Of a stretch of 64,000 nt of DNA, positions 12,606 to 27,400 are shown one piece after another. The position numbers and the translations under genes were made by a program. The notes beneath the pieces are model-generated. The model had not been told where the DNA came from, searched no databases, and saw nothing but the letters and a program-made list of their open reading frames with translations. The stretch is taken from positions 13,556,721 to 13,620,720 of the forward strand of contig CM032794.1 of the NCBI GenBank assembly GCA_019155185.1, read 5' to 3'. The stretch is from Beaufortia kweichowensis. Lineage: Eukaryota > Chordata > Actinopteri > Cypriniformes > Gastromyzontidae. Position 1 is the stretch's first letter. Each line of letters starts with the position of its first letter.

Positions 12606-15600
12606 ATGGGTGTGGAAGGCTGCACGAAATGCATCAAATACATGCTTTTCTTCTTCAATTTCATTTTCTGGGTAAGTAGTCATTCATTTTGCGCGCTGGT
12701 CTTGGGTCTGGCCTGAGAGACCGCCATTAGTTTTGTGTATTAAGAAGATTGTTTATCCGTCAGGTTACACTCTTAAATGTAAATTAGAATCTCGCACCGC
12801 TAATTTTATTATCGTGAGACCGAGCAGATAACATAGTATTAAATATAGTTAAAAATACAGTTAAATACAGTTAAAATAAAACATAAAATAATTTTATAAT
12901 TCAGACATTCTTTTATATATAAGAGCCGTGGGTAAAGTATAGAGTCAATTATAAGAAATGATAAAGATACATAAATAAAGTGTGCAGAAAATAACTGCTT
13001 TGTCTCCTGAGAGTGAAAATAACGGACACTGGGAGGACGAGAGCACTCGTCTATAAAACCTCCATGATCAGAGTTTGTTTATTTACATATACCCATCACA
13101 TATTATTATTCTTATTTATTTTTCACAATAAGCTAATATGCTCTTTCGCATTACACTCTGACAAAGGGAGGCAATAAAACAGAGCAGTAATTTATTTGCT
13201 GTGGTCCCTCCCTCTCGCTGTAGTTTGGAGAAGCGAATGGAAATTAAATATTTGACACAGACGAATTACACAACAGCTTTAGCTGAGAGCTGTGCCTCAT
13301 CATGACTGTGTTTAGTAGTTATTACGGTCATACAGTTTATTTAAAATCATTTCCACATTGACAGCATAGTAGTATTTGAAAACGATGTAACCTGATAATA
13401 AAGAACGAACACACATGTGCAGAGCTGGAAAAAACATTACGTCACACACTTATTTTCTGGTATACCTTGTTCCTGTATTTGTCTCTTTTTCAATTCTTTC
13501 TAAATGTGTTGTTACCATGTTAGTTTTTTAGTGTCATCTCGGACAGGCTAGTTTATTAATCGGTTCTCAGTTACACTCTTATTTACATTTCAGTTAGTCT
13601 TCTGGTGGGTTATTAAGTCAAAGAAGCTGAAGTCCATTGTGGTTGTGATAACTGCATAAGGAGGTGGCAAAGAATGTTAAGCACTAAAACTTTTCCTCCT
13701 TGTCTTCCCAGAAATTGTCATCATGCAAAATATGACCGGAAACATATTATCAATACAGTTTTGATGTAAGCACAAGTCACATGTCAAAACATACTAAAAA
13801 GTCTAAATCAGCAACAACCATTAAAACAGAAGAAACCTGTTTTTTCTATTGCTGATGGATTTAACACCCATGTTGAAGCCTAACTGGTGGGCTGACCCTG
13901 TACAACAGAAGCACTTAATGGCCTCTTACTTTGAGGCCAAGATTTCTTTTGTCTTGGAAGTGGAACCGGTTGTGGTGGGAAATTACCTGTAAAGCCGTTG
14001 TCCACTTCTAAGCTCTTAATACCATTATGACAATAGTTAGACCTTTTTAGAAATACATTTTAGGTCTGTGCCCAGTTATAACTTAATATTTTGGTCAAGA
14101 AATATAATTATGCGAATTTTATTGCTAAGGGTATTCCAAGTATGAGGTGTTTTTTGCAACTAGCTGATGGTTGGATTTTTCAAGGCCCAGCATTGACATG
14201 CCAGGCATTCAACAATTGTCCTTTATTGGGTTGTAGGGCAAAAATAGAATGCTCACCACCTTGCTAGTAACAGTGGAGGAGGCATGAACAATAGGGGGCT
14301 CTGGTTCTAAGAAATCAGAGTGACAGAAGTGTGTTTGTGTGTAAGAGAGTAGTGTATTGCAAGGTTTATGCTACCTTAATGCACAAGCAGTTTTTATATG
14401 CTTTACTTAGGGCACTGACCCCTGCTTGAGTTTCTTTGACAACACACTTCTAAAGGTTAAAAATACTTCCCATCTTTTAGAATATTGGAAACAAATAAGG
14501 ATACGACATCACACACCAAACTATTCATGCACAGATTTTTATTATGGTTGTTAGGCTGTGTGTAAGTGTGTTTCAGATATGAATAGTTTGTAAGCATTGG
14601 AAGAAGCTTGCGCTGTTAGGTTTTGCATTTTGAGAAAGTATGTATTCTGTGATAATACACATTCACCTCATTTAAACCAAGACTTAGCTGTTATTAAAAT
14701 TTTGGTTGATTACATTTGTGTGTGTTTTCACAACCATTGTGACCTCTTTAGGACGGTCACATTTCCTTCCTTACCAGGAAGGCACTTCTTGATATATTAT
14801 AATATTGATCTTGAGAATTAATGCACAACAAAGCCCAATTAAAGTCATTTTTGCTGATGTGAAAGACAGGAAGCACAAACCAGAGCGCACACATAGTTTA
14901 TTGGCCCTTCAAATATGGAAAACCTAGTTCATATATTAAGCCAAAGTGTCTCCTTCTGCTTTGTTGGGTTAATACTTGGGTCAGTCACTTGCTACGTGTC
15001 TGTCACACCCTACAATTGCTGCAACATTGATTTCCTGTGTCTAGGTTGTTGCTCAAAATGCATTACAGTTAACAAACAATATACAAAGCGCAAGGTCTCG
15101 GTATAAGTGAACTGTTTAAATTTAAAATGCAGTTTCAGATTGTATAGTTTAATAACTGATGAAATTTGGTTCAAGAATAGAGTTTTGTTCCTTTGCTGTA
15201 TTAAATTGTCTGTAATATTTCATATAAGAACAGCGATCCTGAATGACAAATACATCGTTTCTCTCGCTTTGGCTCTACAAAATAAATGGCACATCTTGTT
15301 CAGAAAAAACTTCTCATACTAAGAAGCAAAGATGCCCCTGCATCCCCTTAAGGAATTTCCCAGGGCACTGTGAATTTTAGTATTCGCCCACCCCTGGTGA
15401 ACTGTAAAATGTTTACAGGGGAATCTCCTTTTACTCATATATTCCTGAACTCACTTTGAGAGAATGTAATGTAAAACTGCACTCTGCTGACGATAAGTTG
15501 CTTAAAGTGACAGAGCTTCTCCACGCTCATTTCAGAACCTCTCCCTTTGGCTGGGCTTATGTTTACTCAGTTGCTAAGCAGCAGGCTGCCTGAGCTCTGG

Positions 15601-18600
15601 AATGGGCCTATCTGGCCTTTGGAGAGAGTGAGAAAGACAGAAAGAGAGATGGAAGAAACTCTCACACTTTTACCCTCACTGAAAAACGTTTTTCCCTCTT
15701 GTGTTTAGTTGGTCTGAAGGCAAATTCTTTACTTTTAATAAGTAATTTTTACTCTTCAAATTGTTATTAGATGGGCCATCTTATACCTCACAATATTTTG
15801 AGAGGCTAGCCTATTATTTTATTTATAAAAAAGTTTCAATAATACATTTTTGTGAAATGAAACTGTATGATATAAATATTTGTATGGTTATGAGTTTCAT
15901 CTGACTGTGTCATTAAGAGAAGGGAAATGTTTAACAGGTGTTAAAGACCAGTAACGGTGGGGAAAAACGTAGAGAGAAGAGAAAGTAGCCGATGTTTTCT
16001 CGTGTATGGTGTATAGGAGACTATGGTGTAAATTAACCAAATGCCTTTTTGACCTGGTGGGAATAACTTCAGCTGTTCACAGATGTATAACTGACATGTG
16101 TGAGCGGTGGCGGTTTGTTGGGTTGTAGATTCTAGCAAGAAAAGGGGTAAAAATGCAAGAGAAGGTTAAGGAAGGAAGTCAAAACCCATTGTTTTCCCAA
16201 CCCAAGAAGCACGTTTGCCCACCCCAGCATTCCTGATTATGATCGTTGCTCTGCCTCACACTCCATGGCGTAGCTGGATCTCCTTGCTTCAAACAGAACC
16301 CACCATGTTCTTGGCGATCTCTGATACTTTATCTACACCCTGCATTCCTCCACAGAGCATTCTCATTCCTGACGAGATCCAGCTGCTCTCACAGGGCCCA
16401 GCTCTTGTCTGATTCAACAGTGATTTAGCTGTAAATAAAGCCACATAAACAAAGCCAAAAAAACCAGTCTGCTTGTCACGCACTCGCTCCTCCCCCCTTC
16501 GGAAACTTTCCCACTTTTTATCCTCTCGCTCATACAATACCACTTATTGTAGTGTTACTTTAAATGCATTCCCAAATGCCTACGCCCTTTCCCCCCTTTT
16601 CCCCCCTTTTTCTATCTCTCCCTCCCCCTAGCCGCGAGAGTCTATGAACACCCTCTCTCGTGAATATGCCATGTGTTTGCTGGCCTTACTCAACTGAATG
16701 CTCATCAGTGTGAGCCATGTGAAGAGAAAAGAGGGCTGGTCCGTGCTAGATGCGTGCCGCTATGGAGTACAGTGATGTTTTGATATTCTTAACCCTCTGC
16801 ACTGTGGGCCTCTAGAAGGGGTCTGTAACAGGATTCCTCCTTCCCTCCCCCCAGACTCGCAGAATGTGTGTCTCCTTCTCTTTGTTAAATGGAAAATAAG
16901 CAGACTACAGGATTGTGAGACAGGGATAGTGATAAAATGCACTTACAAACCACATTAGAAATCTAGTGAAAAACAAAGTTGTGTTGTATAAGTTTCTTGT
17001 ATGTGTGTAACTGTTTCCACTACGGATTAATAATAAAAGTGATGATAATGATTTCTCTTTCTTTTTTTAGCTGGCTGGCTGTGTAATTTTGGGGGTTTCA
17101 CTCTGGCTTCGTCATGACACTAAGACAAGCAGTCTTCTCGACCTAAAGTTTGAGGGCACAGAAGCACCCAGCACTTTTTACATCAGTAAGAGAATTCTCT
17201 CTCTTTCTCTATATTTATCTGTCATTTCATTAGCTCTTCCCTTTTCTTTTTTAGTCTTTTTTCTTATTCCTTCTCTACCTAATTCCTGCCTGAGATCATA
17301 TGGTCACTCAAAGTGACATCATTTCAGTGATTATTAAAACAATATATGAATATTAGATTTAAATCGTATTACACAATATGATCTGACTGTCATAAGAAGG
17401 CACTTTCTCTTGGGTGGCACAAGTGTTTACAATGGATGAGAAGGCACTCCGCCATTAAGAATAAACAGAGCAATGTTAAACACAGATGCTGCTCAAAAAT
17501 ACGGTCATGATGGCCAGTGAAAGAAAAATAATATTCCAGCCAGTAGGCTCTTAAAGCATAGACATACATGCAAAAAAATGGTTTTGATATATTGTTTTCT
17601 GTTTGACCATTAAAAGATTTTGTTACATTTATTTTCTCATTTCCTATTATGAAAGAACTATTATGTATACAAAATAATTTTACCTGAACTCCAATTTTAA
17701 AGAATTAAACTAAGTAAACCAAATTTATGAATGCAAATCTTTGTATTATACAGAAACAGACATTCAATAGAATATAGGATAGAAAACAGATCTGTTGTCT
17801 CCCATGGAAATTTGTGTGGTCAGAGGTCAGTGTCAGGGTCACACAGGTGGATCGGTTCCTTTGATGACTGTTTGAAGAGTTCTGTTTGTTCAGGAATACC
17901 TTGTACCCTTTCAAGCACAGTGGATAACAAATGGGAAAACAACTCTCTAGTAACAGTGTCACAGAAGAGTTCAACCAAAAACTCTAGTCTCTCTCTAGTC
18001 ACAAAATAGTTTTAACCAACCTCTCACCTAATTCCATTCCAGATGTATCTTTTATATATTACACTATTTTAACACAATAAAGTAAATGAATCTGAACTAT
18101 TTTTGTAATAGTTGATAAATCAAGAACACCATTAAAACTTCTGTAACATGCATAAACATGCAAGTCACAAGACAGAGAGGAATTGCATAGTCTAATCAAA
18201 CAGAAAACTTAATTGTGCAGTAAAATGATATAATAGTATAATTTTATCAGCTTTTTAAATTATCATGATGAATATTATCATATGTCACCCATCTCTATAG
18301 TATGCAGTATACTTACCACTATAAGAAATGATCTTTTATCTTATAATTATAAATATAATTGTATGTATTGTCTAATTATACTGTATTATCATTTTCAGTT
18401 CAGCTGTGTATTTTTTGTTTAGTACATTTAAACTGTCAAAGTACAGGTCTCTGCTTTCTCAGGCTGCGAGAAAATAACATGCTGTTTGCCCACCCACCTT
18501 ATTTCCATTCACATTTTTTGTAACTTTTGGTGTGAATACTGTTCTGTTTCCCTTTTTTTGTTTTTAGGCGTAATTATATTTATTTCCAATAACAACATTT

Positions 18601-21600
18601 TGGTAATTATTAATGAGAAGTGAAACCAGTTATTTTAGGCATGTTTGGTGGAGCATTTAACGAATGGAAACAGAACAATTGCCTGGTTTGTGCTATATTT
18701 ACTAAGAGATATATATTGTATTTTTATTTGGTATTTTTGTCTGGTTCTCCCTAGTAACATACATAAACACACTTTCACACACACTCCCACTTGTTCTATA
18801 CACCGTCTTTGTGTTTTAAATGAGTTGAAAACTAAGTGCTTCTGCAATGCAAAATATTATCCTGTGTTCTTGTCAAATGAAGATTTTTGCCATCTCTGTT
18901 TGCTAAGAGGAGGAGATTAAGAAGTGTTCCTCCGCTTAGGTTTTGGAAAATGTGAAATTCCCTGTGAGCCATGTTATGTTTTCCTGAACATTTAAGACTG
19001 GTTACAGATGGAACTCAGTGTGTATAGGCCTTACAGTACATGTATTTATCTAAATGGTATTGTTTACTGTATGCAAATCTAAAATAATCAATATCTTTTT
19101 TTGTGACTGTGGAGTCTGGGGCAGAATGTTTTATACAGACTATTAAAATTCCACTAAAATAGTTAGTAGGCACAAACAGCCCTGGTTTAAAAATGGGTTT
19201 TGTAAGTGGATCACAGAAGGTAGTCAAAAACAAATGTGAAATCCAAACACAAGTGTTCACAAGAGACATGTTTTACTGTCAGGTGAAAAAGGTGATGTGT
19301 TTCATCTGACTATTCTGATCACACCAAACATAATCTTAATACCAGATGTAAACTAGGTCATAGTGTTCAAATAGTTGTCTAACAAGCCCATGACCCTTTG
19401 ACCAGGAATGTCCAGCAGGTCAGTGGTACACAGACCCCACGATAAAAACCCAGCGGGTGGCATGTATGATGTCTGGAAACAGCTGATGGGCTGACTGGAA
19501 GATCACTTGTGACTCAGGCACTGTTGGAGTGGCACTGGTCGGGGGGTATGAAGTCTAGGGGAGAAAATAGAGTTTGTGCCAAACCGAATATTAAATATTC
19601 TGAAGAATTAGAGCTGCTTTTAGTTCTTCTGGTAAGTCAAATCAGCAAATTAAAGAGTTGATCCACAGTATGAAATGCATTGGCAGAATAATTAAACGCA
19701 TTTAAGGGAATGACACAGTGGGGACACAGTGGGAATGCATATTCGGATGCAGTTGTTCTGGTGGGATCAGGTCGACACAGAAAGAGCACGCTTTGATCTA
19801 TTGTCTGTCTGCAAAGTGCAAAGATGCCATGTACAGTAAGGAGTGTAGATGAAACATTACAGCTCTCAACATCTTAATGTGAGGAAATGGCCAGCAGCCA
19901 AAACGCCCTGCCTTGCTCTTTATGAAGCATAATGTGAGAGATTACAACTGGAGTCTGAGCCCATAAGAGAAAGGTGACGAAAGATTTCGCTTTAAATAAA
20001 CAAATGTGCTTACTTTTTTAAACGTTTATTTGCCATCACTTTGTCTCATATCTAAAATATAATATGATATTAAGGAATGGGCACATGTTAATCTGTATAT
20101 TAATTGCATATTGTTTTTTTTAATTTGTGATCTAAAATATAGGGAATAAGGGAACTTTAGCAACTGTATTGAAATTTTAAAATTATATACTAAATTTCAT
20201 TCTAAAAAAGGTTGAGGAAAGCATGTTTGTGTAATTATAAATTAAGCTTAAGATATTAAAGCCGCCGCTCCCAGCTTTCCTTCACCTCTTTAAAAATGAC
20301 ATAAATAATCTACTATAGATGCAAGAATTAAGTGTGAAGCACGAGAGAAATTTTTGATGGTTCTTGGGAGTCGCTCTTCATAAATCAGATGACAGGATCA
20401 ATAGCTGGATCACTGATGGACACAGAGCAGCAGTTAGAGAAAGGCGACAGCAGGATGGGAGTGTGGTAATGGTGTGGGCTGAAATCATTAGCTAGTTGGA
20501 GCTTTTTGGTTTGCTGATGGATTTAAAATGAATTCCCAAAACAACAGCCTGTTTTAGGAAGACACTTTAGTGCTAAAGGAAGTCAGCAGCATTCGCGTCT
20601 TTGCTTCATTTGCTTCATTGCATGCAGCTAAGCACTCCACCTCTTGGCCAGCCAGAGGAGGCTTAAAAAAATTCTGACTGATGACCTGGACCCTTTTGTC
20701 GCCTGAATTAAACCAAATTTGTGTGTTGTTCTCAAGTGCAAGATTTAAAGTTTATACAATATACCTTGTGAAAACAAGCAATATGCATTTTTGAACAGCA
20801 TTATAGCATTTTGGTATTTTGCTTCACAAGTAAAGTATTTTTTTTACTGTTAATATTTAGGCTATTCTATTTTTTCCACTAGTAAAAGACAAATCTTTTA
20901 GAAAGACAGATGCAAAGGTTTGAGACTCACTTATAGGAATTTATCTGTTAAACAGAAAGAAATTGGCAAATCATTATCATTCCTTCATGTGCATTTTATT
21001 TGAATTTTAGCTTTCTAACTTGGACAACAAGTCAAATATGTTTTTCAATATATTACTAAAGGTGTCAATTAAAATGTGACCATGCAAGATTATGTTTTGT
21101 GACAGATAAAAACAAACTTGCAGACTAAAAGCATCAAAGCCAGAGCATTTGTTTTAAAGTTTTTCTTAACTCAACCATTAAAAACATTGTCTTTGCTTGA
21201 GAAACTGCTCATCAAGCATTGTGTAAGTCTCATGGTGGTGTGTGTGGTCAGCCCTTCCTTGCAAATGCCTGCTGCTGAGTGTTAGGGGAATGGAACTGAC
21301 CCTGGGTGACTCAATTATTCCATTATGGCAGAGGAGTGATGTACTGTATCCATAGAAACAAAATTAGATGAGTGGCTGCTGTACTTAAACAGAGAAGTAC
21401 ATTTTGGCTCAAACAAATGCAAGAGCAATTGCTCTTATTTACAAAATGTATAATCGAGGAGAAGTTTATTTTAGAAGCTTCTTTGGTTCTATAAACGTGT
21501 GGGAGTTATTTTAGCCTGCAGTATATAGTATTACCAAAGAATACATTTTTCAAATTTAGGGCATTGGTAGGTTTAGAGGCAATAAAACATCACAGCTTAA

Positions 21601-24424
21601 TTATTTAAACAAAATATGTATTTAGGACACATATGTCAGTTTTTAAGTGAGTCTGTCTGATTTTATGTGATTGTACTATGAGATAATTTGCAATGTTGGT
21701 GAGTAATAGCGGTATGTTCTTAGACATCATGTCTCCGTTTAAAAAATGCAAGGTACCCCACACAAGGAGTTCACAGAAATGTCAACGCTACAAATCACTT
21801 CCGTGACAGGTGTTAGTTGGATATGTTGTATGCTTCTTTCAGTACTTCTGTTGTTCATTGAGGACATTTCATAGTATAATACAGGGATATGTTCCAGAAA
21901 GCACATTCTCAGTATATGAGCAATCACATTTTTGTGGAATATTCACCAGAGAAATCCCCACATTTTCCTTTCAGTAAAGAAAACAAAGTGACTGGATATC
22001 TTTCTGGTTCCTCCTTAAATAGCCACTCCCACTCAGTCAACCACAAGCTATGCCAAAAGTGATTAAGTTTTCAGACCATAATCAGGCATGTGCTAACTTA
22101 ATGTCACTGTAATAGATCCAGCGGAGATCCTCCGTCGGTGCTATCAAACTGAAAGTAAAACTCAAATAGTGCCGTATGATTGCACAACATCAGCACTGAG
22201 AACAGCAAGAGCAGAAAATCACCAAAGGAGACATAACATGAACATAAAAGATAAGCATTATTGAACAACATGGTAATGAGAACCAGTTAAATCCCTTTAA
22301 ATATTGTCCTTTTTAAAGTCTCCACACCTTGGTGTAACTCATGTATGGTAGCATGCTGAAGTCAACAGGTCTCATTAGATGCTTAGCCAAAATGGTTTTT
22401 AGTCAATACTGAGTATACATTTATATTCAATTAGCACAAATGGCTTCCTGTTCCTATGATCACAATCACTTTAAAAATCCATCAGCACTCACCATCTACA
22501 TTGAAGCACATGGTCTTTGGGTTTTATTTGTACCACAGAACTGATGTGGATTTATGCTCTTCTGTTCTGAAAGCTTATTGAAGTGTACAAATGAATTGGT
22601 CAGAAGAGTTTTGCTGGTTGCTTGCCAGGTAGTCTGCCGTGTGATGAGTTGGTGAAAAATGTCAATCAGACCACAGTTAATGATACAGCTTAGCTAATAG
22701 TCTGCTGCTGATAGTAATAGAAAATGTAGTGTTTCGTTTCTTGTTTTCTTGTATTACAACCTGCAACTAAAAGGTTTTGATGTTTTGGAGGGTTTGTACC
22801 CTTTGATTTAAATAAAATGTGTACCACTTGAAAGATGCAAATTCAAGTGCGCAATAAGCTTAACAAAGCTTGTTCTTGTAGCTTTTCAAATTTGTTTTTG
22901 GTTTTAATTGCCGTAAAGTAGGTCTGTCACTGATTATTACTAGCTGTAGCCACTTGTAGCTTTTCTGCATAAATTCTTTAAAACACCCTTCTGTAGTCTA
23001 ATCTGCTATGTTAAACTGTCTACATTTGTGATTTTCTTAAGATGCTGATTATGCTCATTGCGTTTCCTTTTGAGGAAGTGACCTTTAAGTACTATTAGAT
23101 AGCCTTTTGTGTTTTTTTACAGTGTTTTCTGCTTTCAACTTGTCTAGTTTCTTCAGATTTGCTTATGTCAGTTAAACGGCTTACACTTGTTAAATTCCAG
23201 TTGGTTGGGCTAAATCACAATGACAAAATTATGTTTTCATGTCTGTGAAAGGAAAGTGTTAACCCAACCTTTTTTTGCTGTATCATCATAGTTACTTTAG
23301 ATTCCATTAACAGATTAGAGACCATTAAATAGAGACAGTGTCTGGGCTGGCTAAAGAAAGGTTTAGGAAACAGGATTCATAATTTGGTTTCTTTGCTCAA
23401 GATTCCACGCCCTTACTGCAAGCATGGTATTACACCACTGAAGTGTCAGTGCACAAAGAAAACAACAATACATCTTGCAAATGATTCAGGTATTTCTTTC
23501 TTTCATCTAGCATAAATGAAATAGCCTTAGATTTAAACACTTTTTCTGGGCTACAATTGTCATTTATTAAAAAGAGAATTATATAAAGTGTAGAAGTTAG
23601 TAAAATGATAGCTTGCAACCCATTTTGAGGATTTGCTTCAGGTTAGCATCCTGATACAACAAAAAGTGTAAAAATTAAGTTAGTTTCATTAATATTTTTT
23701 ACCCGCTTGCTACAATGAGGACTAATCGTGATGATGATTTCATCTTAGTCAGGGGACTGAGTGACCGGTGATTGAAATAGAGGAAAGGAGCATTGTCAGA
23801 AAAAACAAAGGCAAGATTAATGAGGGAAAACAGGAAAAGGAAGTCATTTTCCTTAGAGAAACAACCAGAGCATTTCCACTCACTAGACAGCAGTAACAGG
23901 CCTAGATTCAGAGGAGGCTTTTGTTTTGTAAAGGTGTATATTTGGTCACGCTTAAGCAGGTCTATATGTGCATGCATGAACTTTGTGTTCAAAGAACTTG
24001 AGTTACAGAACACAGTCTTAAGCACAAAAAAAGGAGAGGAAAAATCTACTCATAATTCTTTCCACCCCTCCTCCACACCAGCTCCGCCTCTCTCTCTCTC
24101 TCTCTCTCTCTCTCCCCCTTTTGCTCACTTTCTCTCTGAACTGTTTTTCTTCTCACCATCACATCCACTGTGGTTTAACTCTGGCATCATCTGTTTGTGT
24201 TTAAAGTGTGCAGGCTCATGATCTTTCCCCATTCAGTGTTCACCCTTAACTCAACAACTGTCCACTTCTTCAGTTACTTTTCTCGTTACCTTTGTCTCGT
24301 TTTTCTCATACTCATTTTGTCTGCAGTCTTGCTTTTCCTTTTCCCCTCCATCATATTTTCCTGTTTTCTCCTTTTTCCATTCTCCCCTTTTTGCTTGTTT
24401 CCTTTCGCTATGTGACACGCCCAG

Positions 24425-24456
<32 letters not shown>

Positions 24457-27400
24457 GTCTCTCTTTCTGTCTGTCTGTTTGTCTTTCATTGGCTGAGAGC
24501 CAGATGTCTGCTCTTTGAATTAACAAAAAATAGCAGCTGCATTTGAAACAGAAACTTTCTTTGCACTCACACACTCATTCATGTGCCCTCTTTTAGAGCT
24601 GTACATTGAGACAGAAACACAGAATTAGTAATTCTGTCCAGGGGGGCATTATAGAGGGATTGGTGTTTCTACTGGGTATTGTGCCATAAGACATACAGGA
24701 AGCACCTGGGCATAGCAATTTTGTACATCCTCAGTGTTCACGACAGTTTATTTAAGGGAATCCTGACAAAACTTACCATGCTCTGTTCCTCTGCAAAGCT
24801 TTTTCTGCTTGTTTACAAATCAGTTATGCACAAAGATGTAGTGGCATTTAGTTAATGAATAATGTAAATGTAAAATAAATTACTGATATCCAACAACAAA
24901 AGAAACAAAAAAGAAAGCAAGATGTGATATAGTTTATGAAAGTGTGACAGAGAGAATGTTGGTGTGTATTGTGAAACTGTTCAGTATGCCAGTCACACCC
25001 TGCTGCTCTATTCAGGCCTGTCACAGTGAGAGATGGCCTGGTGGCACTTCCATAAGCCCAGTACTCACAGCAATTAAGTAAATGGATCCAGGACTTGACC
25101 GACCCCCCCCCACACCACCCCAGTTTGCATTAATTTCTTACAAAATTCTCTTGCAGTCAGATGTGTATTGATGCTAAATGACAGCAGAGCGTTCAGATAT
25201 TTTCAAATCAGGGGGCCAGAATATAATTATCCTCTGGAGATGAAGATTCTCTTACCAACAGAATAAAAGACAGAAAATGTCCTGCTACAGGCATGAGAGA
25301 GAGGAGGTTGGCAGAACAGATAATACATTTGAATAAATAATGTGGAGAAAAGATTTGCATTATACTCCAAAGCAAGAAAGAGTTTTATTAAACCAGTGTG
25401 CACTGTTAAAAAGGCTGTTTTTAATTAGTGATGCAGCCTAATGAAGCATTAACAATAAGGAAGTGTTAAATGTTTTGATACAATTATTTAGGTAAGCATT
25501 TTACAGTAAGACAGCAGGTTTCTGTAGAGATGAGAATATATGAAATCTAATCATCAACATGACAGATGCATTTAGTTGATTAAACTTAAAACAGGTTTCA
25601 GAACATCAGAGAGGAATTATGATACAAAAGAAACTAAAAATAACATTTACATATTGTAAATAATACAAAATTCAAAACCCAGACAGACAAACTCGCACGA
25701 GTGAAAATCTATGACTCAAAAGTGCATGTGTAAGAGATAGTTGTGAGATAATTCATGCTCACTCATATACTTTGTGCTGCTGAGTCACCTAACATTTGTA
25801 AGTGTTGCTGATTATTTCCCAGCAGAGAGGAGTCTCCACCTCTCTCAGGCTCCATTTTTCTGTCTCACTGTCATGTGAACGTCCATGCAAACGCCACTGC
25901 TGTGCCCTAGGGCCTTCTGGGGTTGCTATGGTTACAGCAGTTACTAAGTAACATCACTGTGCTATTGAGAAATGTGAACGAAGAAAAAATGTAGTCCTGT
26001 CTTTCTTTTTCTTTCTTTCTTTCTCTTTTCTTTTTTCTTTCAATTGCTCTAAAATGCACACATCTCTCATTTTATATTATTTGTCCCTCTACCACTGCAC
26101 CTAGTGTTACATAAGAAGACTGATTTTCTGTAAACCCAAAGCTCCTTTTTATGTGAATGAGGGAATGGAAACAAAAAGTTAAATTAGGCTCTCAGTATGA
26201 CTTCCAAATGTTTTGCACTTTTCCTCCCATAATTAACCTAGCACCCGATAAAGTAAGCGCATAGTGACTTCTGCTGGTTACACTTAAGTACTGCGTCCTT
26301 AAGATGTATTGGGTGACTCCCTATAAATGAAAGTGACTTCAATATTCGATAGTTCAGTGTCATTCAGCATTTAAACAGCTAAAATTCTTGCATATTGTGA
26401 ACATTATGCTTAGTCCCAGTTTTAATTGGTGACTTTAGATTTGTATTGTCTTAACATACGTTATGCTCAACTTGTTGCAGGTGTCTACATCTTGATTGCT
26501 GTTGGTGCTGTGATGATGTTTGTTGGATTCCTTGGTTGCTATGGTGCCATACAAGAATCCCAGTGTCTTTTGGGAACTGTGAGTAATAAATCCTGCATGA
26601 TATCAAACATTATAACCTTGACATTTCTAATCAGTTGTAATAGATTTCTAACCACATTTAAATCTACCTCTCTGATTTCATAATGCATACATTGAGTGGT
26701 CATTTTACATTCTGTAAATGTTTTGGTCCTCTACAGTTCTTTGCCTGCCTGGTCATTCTGTTCGCCTGTGAAGTTGCTGCTGGTATCTGGGGATTTATGC
26801 ACAAAGACAAGGTGGGTTTCATACGTTCATACAATATGTACCTATTCACATACCTGTATACTGCTGCACATTTAAAATAACCCCTTGTGTACAAATAATT
26901 AATAAATATTTGTGATACATCATAATTATATGTTTCTGTTTTCAGATCTCCAAAGAGCTGATCACTTTCTATGACTCAGTGTATGACAAAGGCGGTTCAT
27001 ACACAAATTCTGATCAAAAGCAGGCAGCCTCCGCTGTGTTGAAGGTCTTTCATGAGACCGTGAGTAGCCTTCACTTAATTTAGGAACAGTTGAAACAATG
27101 TTTTAACTAATACCACTTAATACACCAAACTCTGAAAGATACCGTACCTCTAATTAGTGTCATCTCTGGTTTTCAGCTTAACTGCTGTGGAAAAGGGGAT
27201 ATCATCTCAGTGGCTGAGGGATTTTTCTCAGACGTCTGCCCTGACAAATATAAAATTAATGTGGTGAGAAACTCTGAAAGTCTCCATGATTTGGAATTCT
27301 GAACGCTGATTGTCCAAAGCATGTTTATATTATTTGATGATATTATGCAGTTAAAGCCTAAAAACTCTATTTCCCTGTTTTTCAGAGCTGTCACAGCAAG

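Larger units (their letters stand above)
17186..26480 (+). other. cd81 intron 2 (9.3 kb)
   Basis: This is the largest intron of cd81, separating the exon for membrane segment 1 and the small loop from that for membrane segment 2. Tetraspanin genes often have a long early intron. It contains several simple repeats, listed separately. No convincing exon of another gene was seen. Frames such as 23793-24221 and 24251-24574 are produced by the pyrimidine-rich repeats and are not considered genes. Confidence 0.6.

Noticed and set aside
23793..24574. Open frames of 107-142 codons on both strands in cd81 intron 2
   Set aside because: Their composition is dominated by CT repeats (Ser/Leu or Arg/Glu runs), they have no family resemblance, and no splice context fits.
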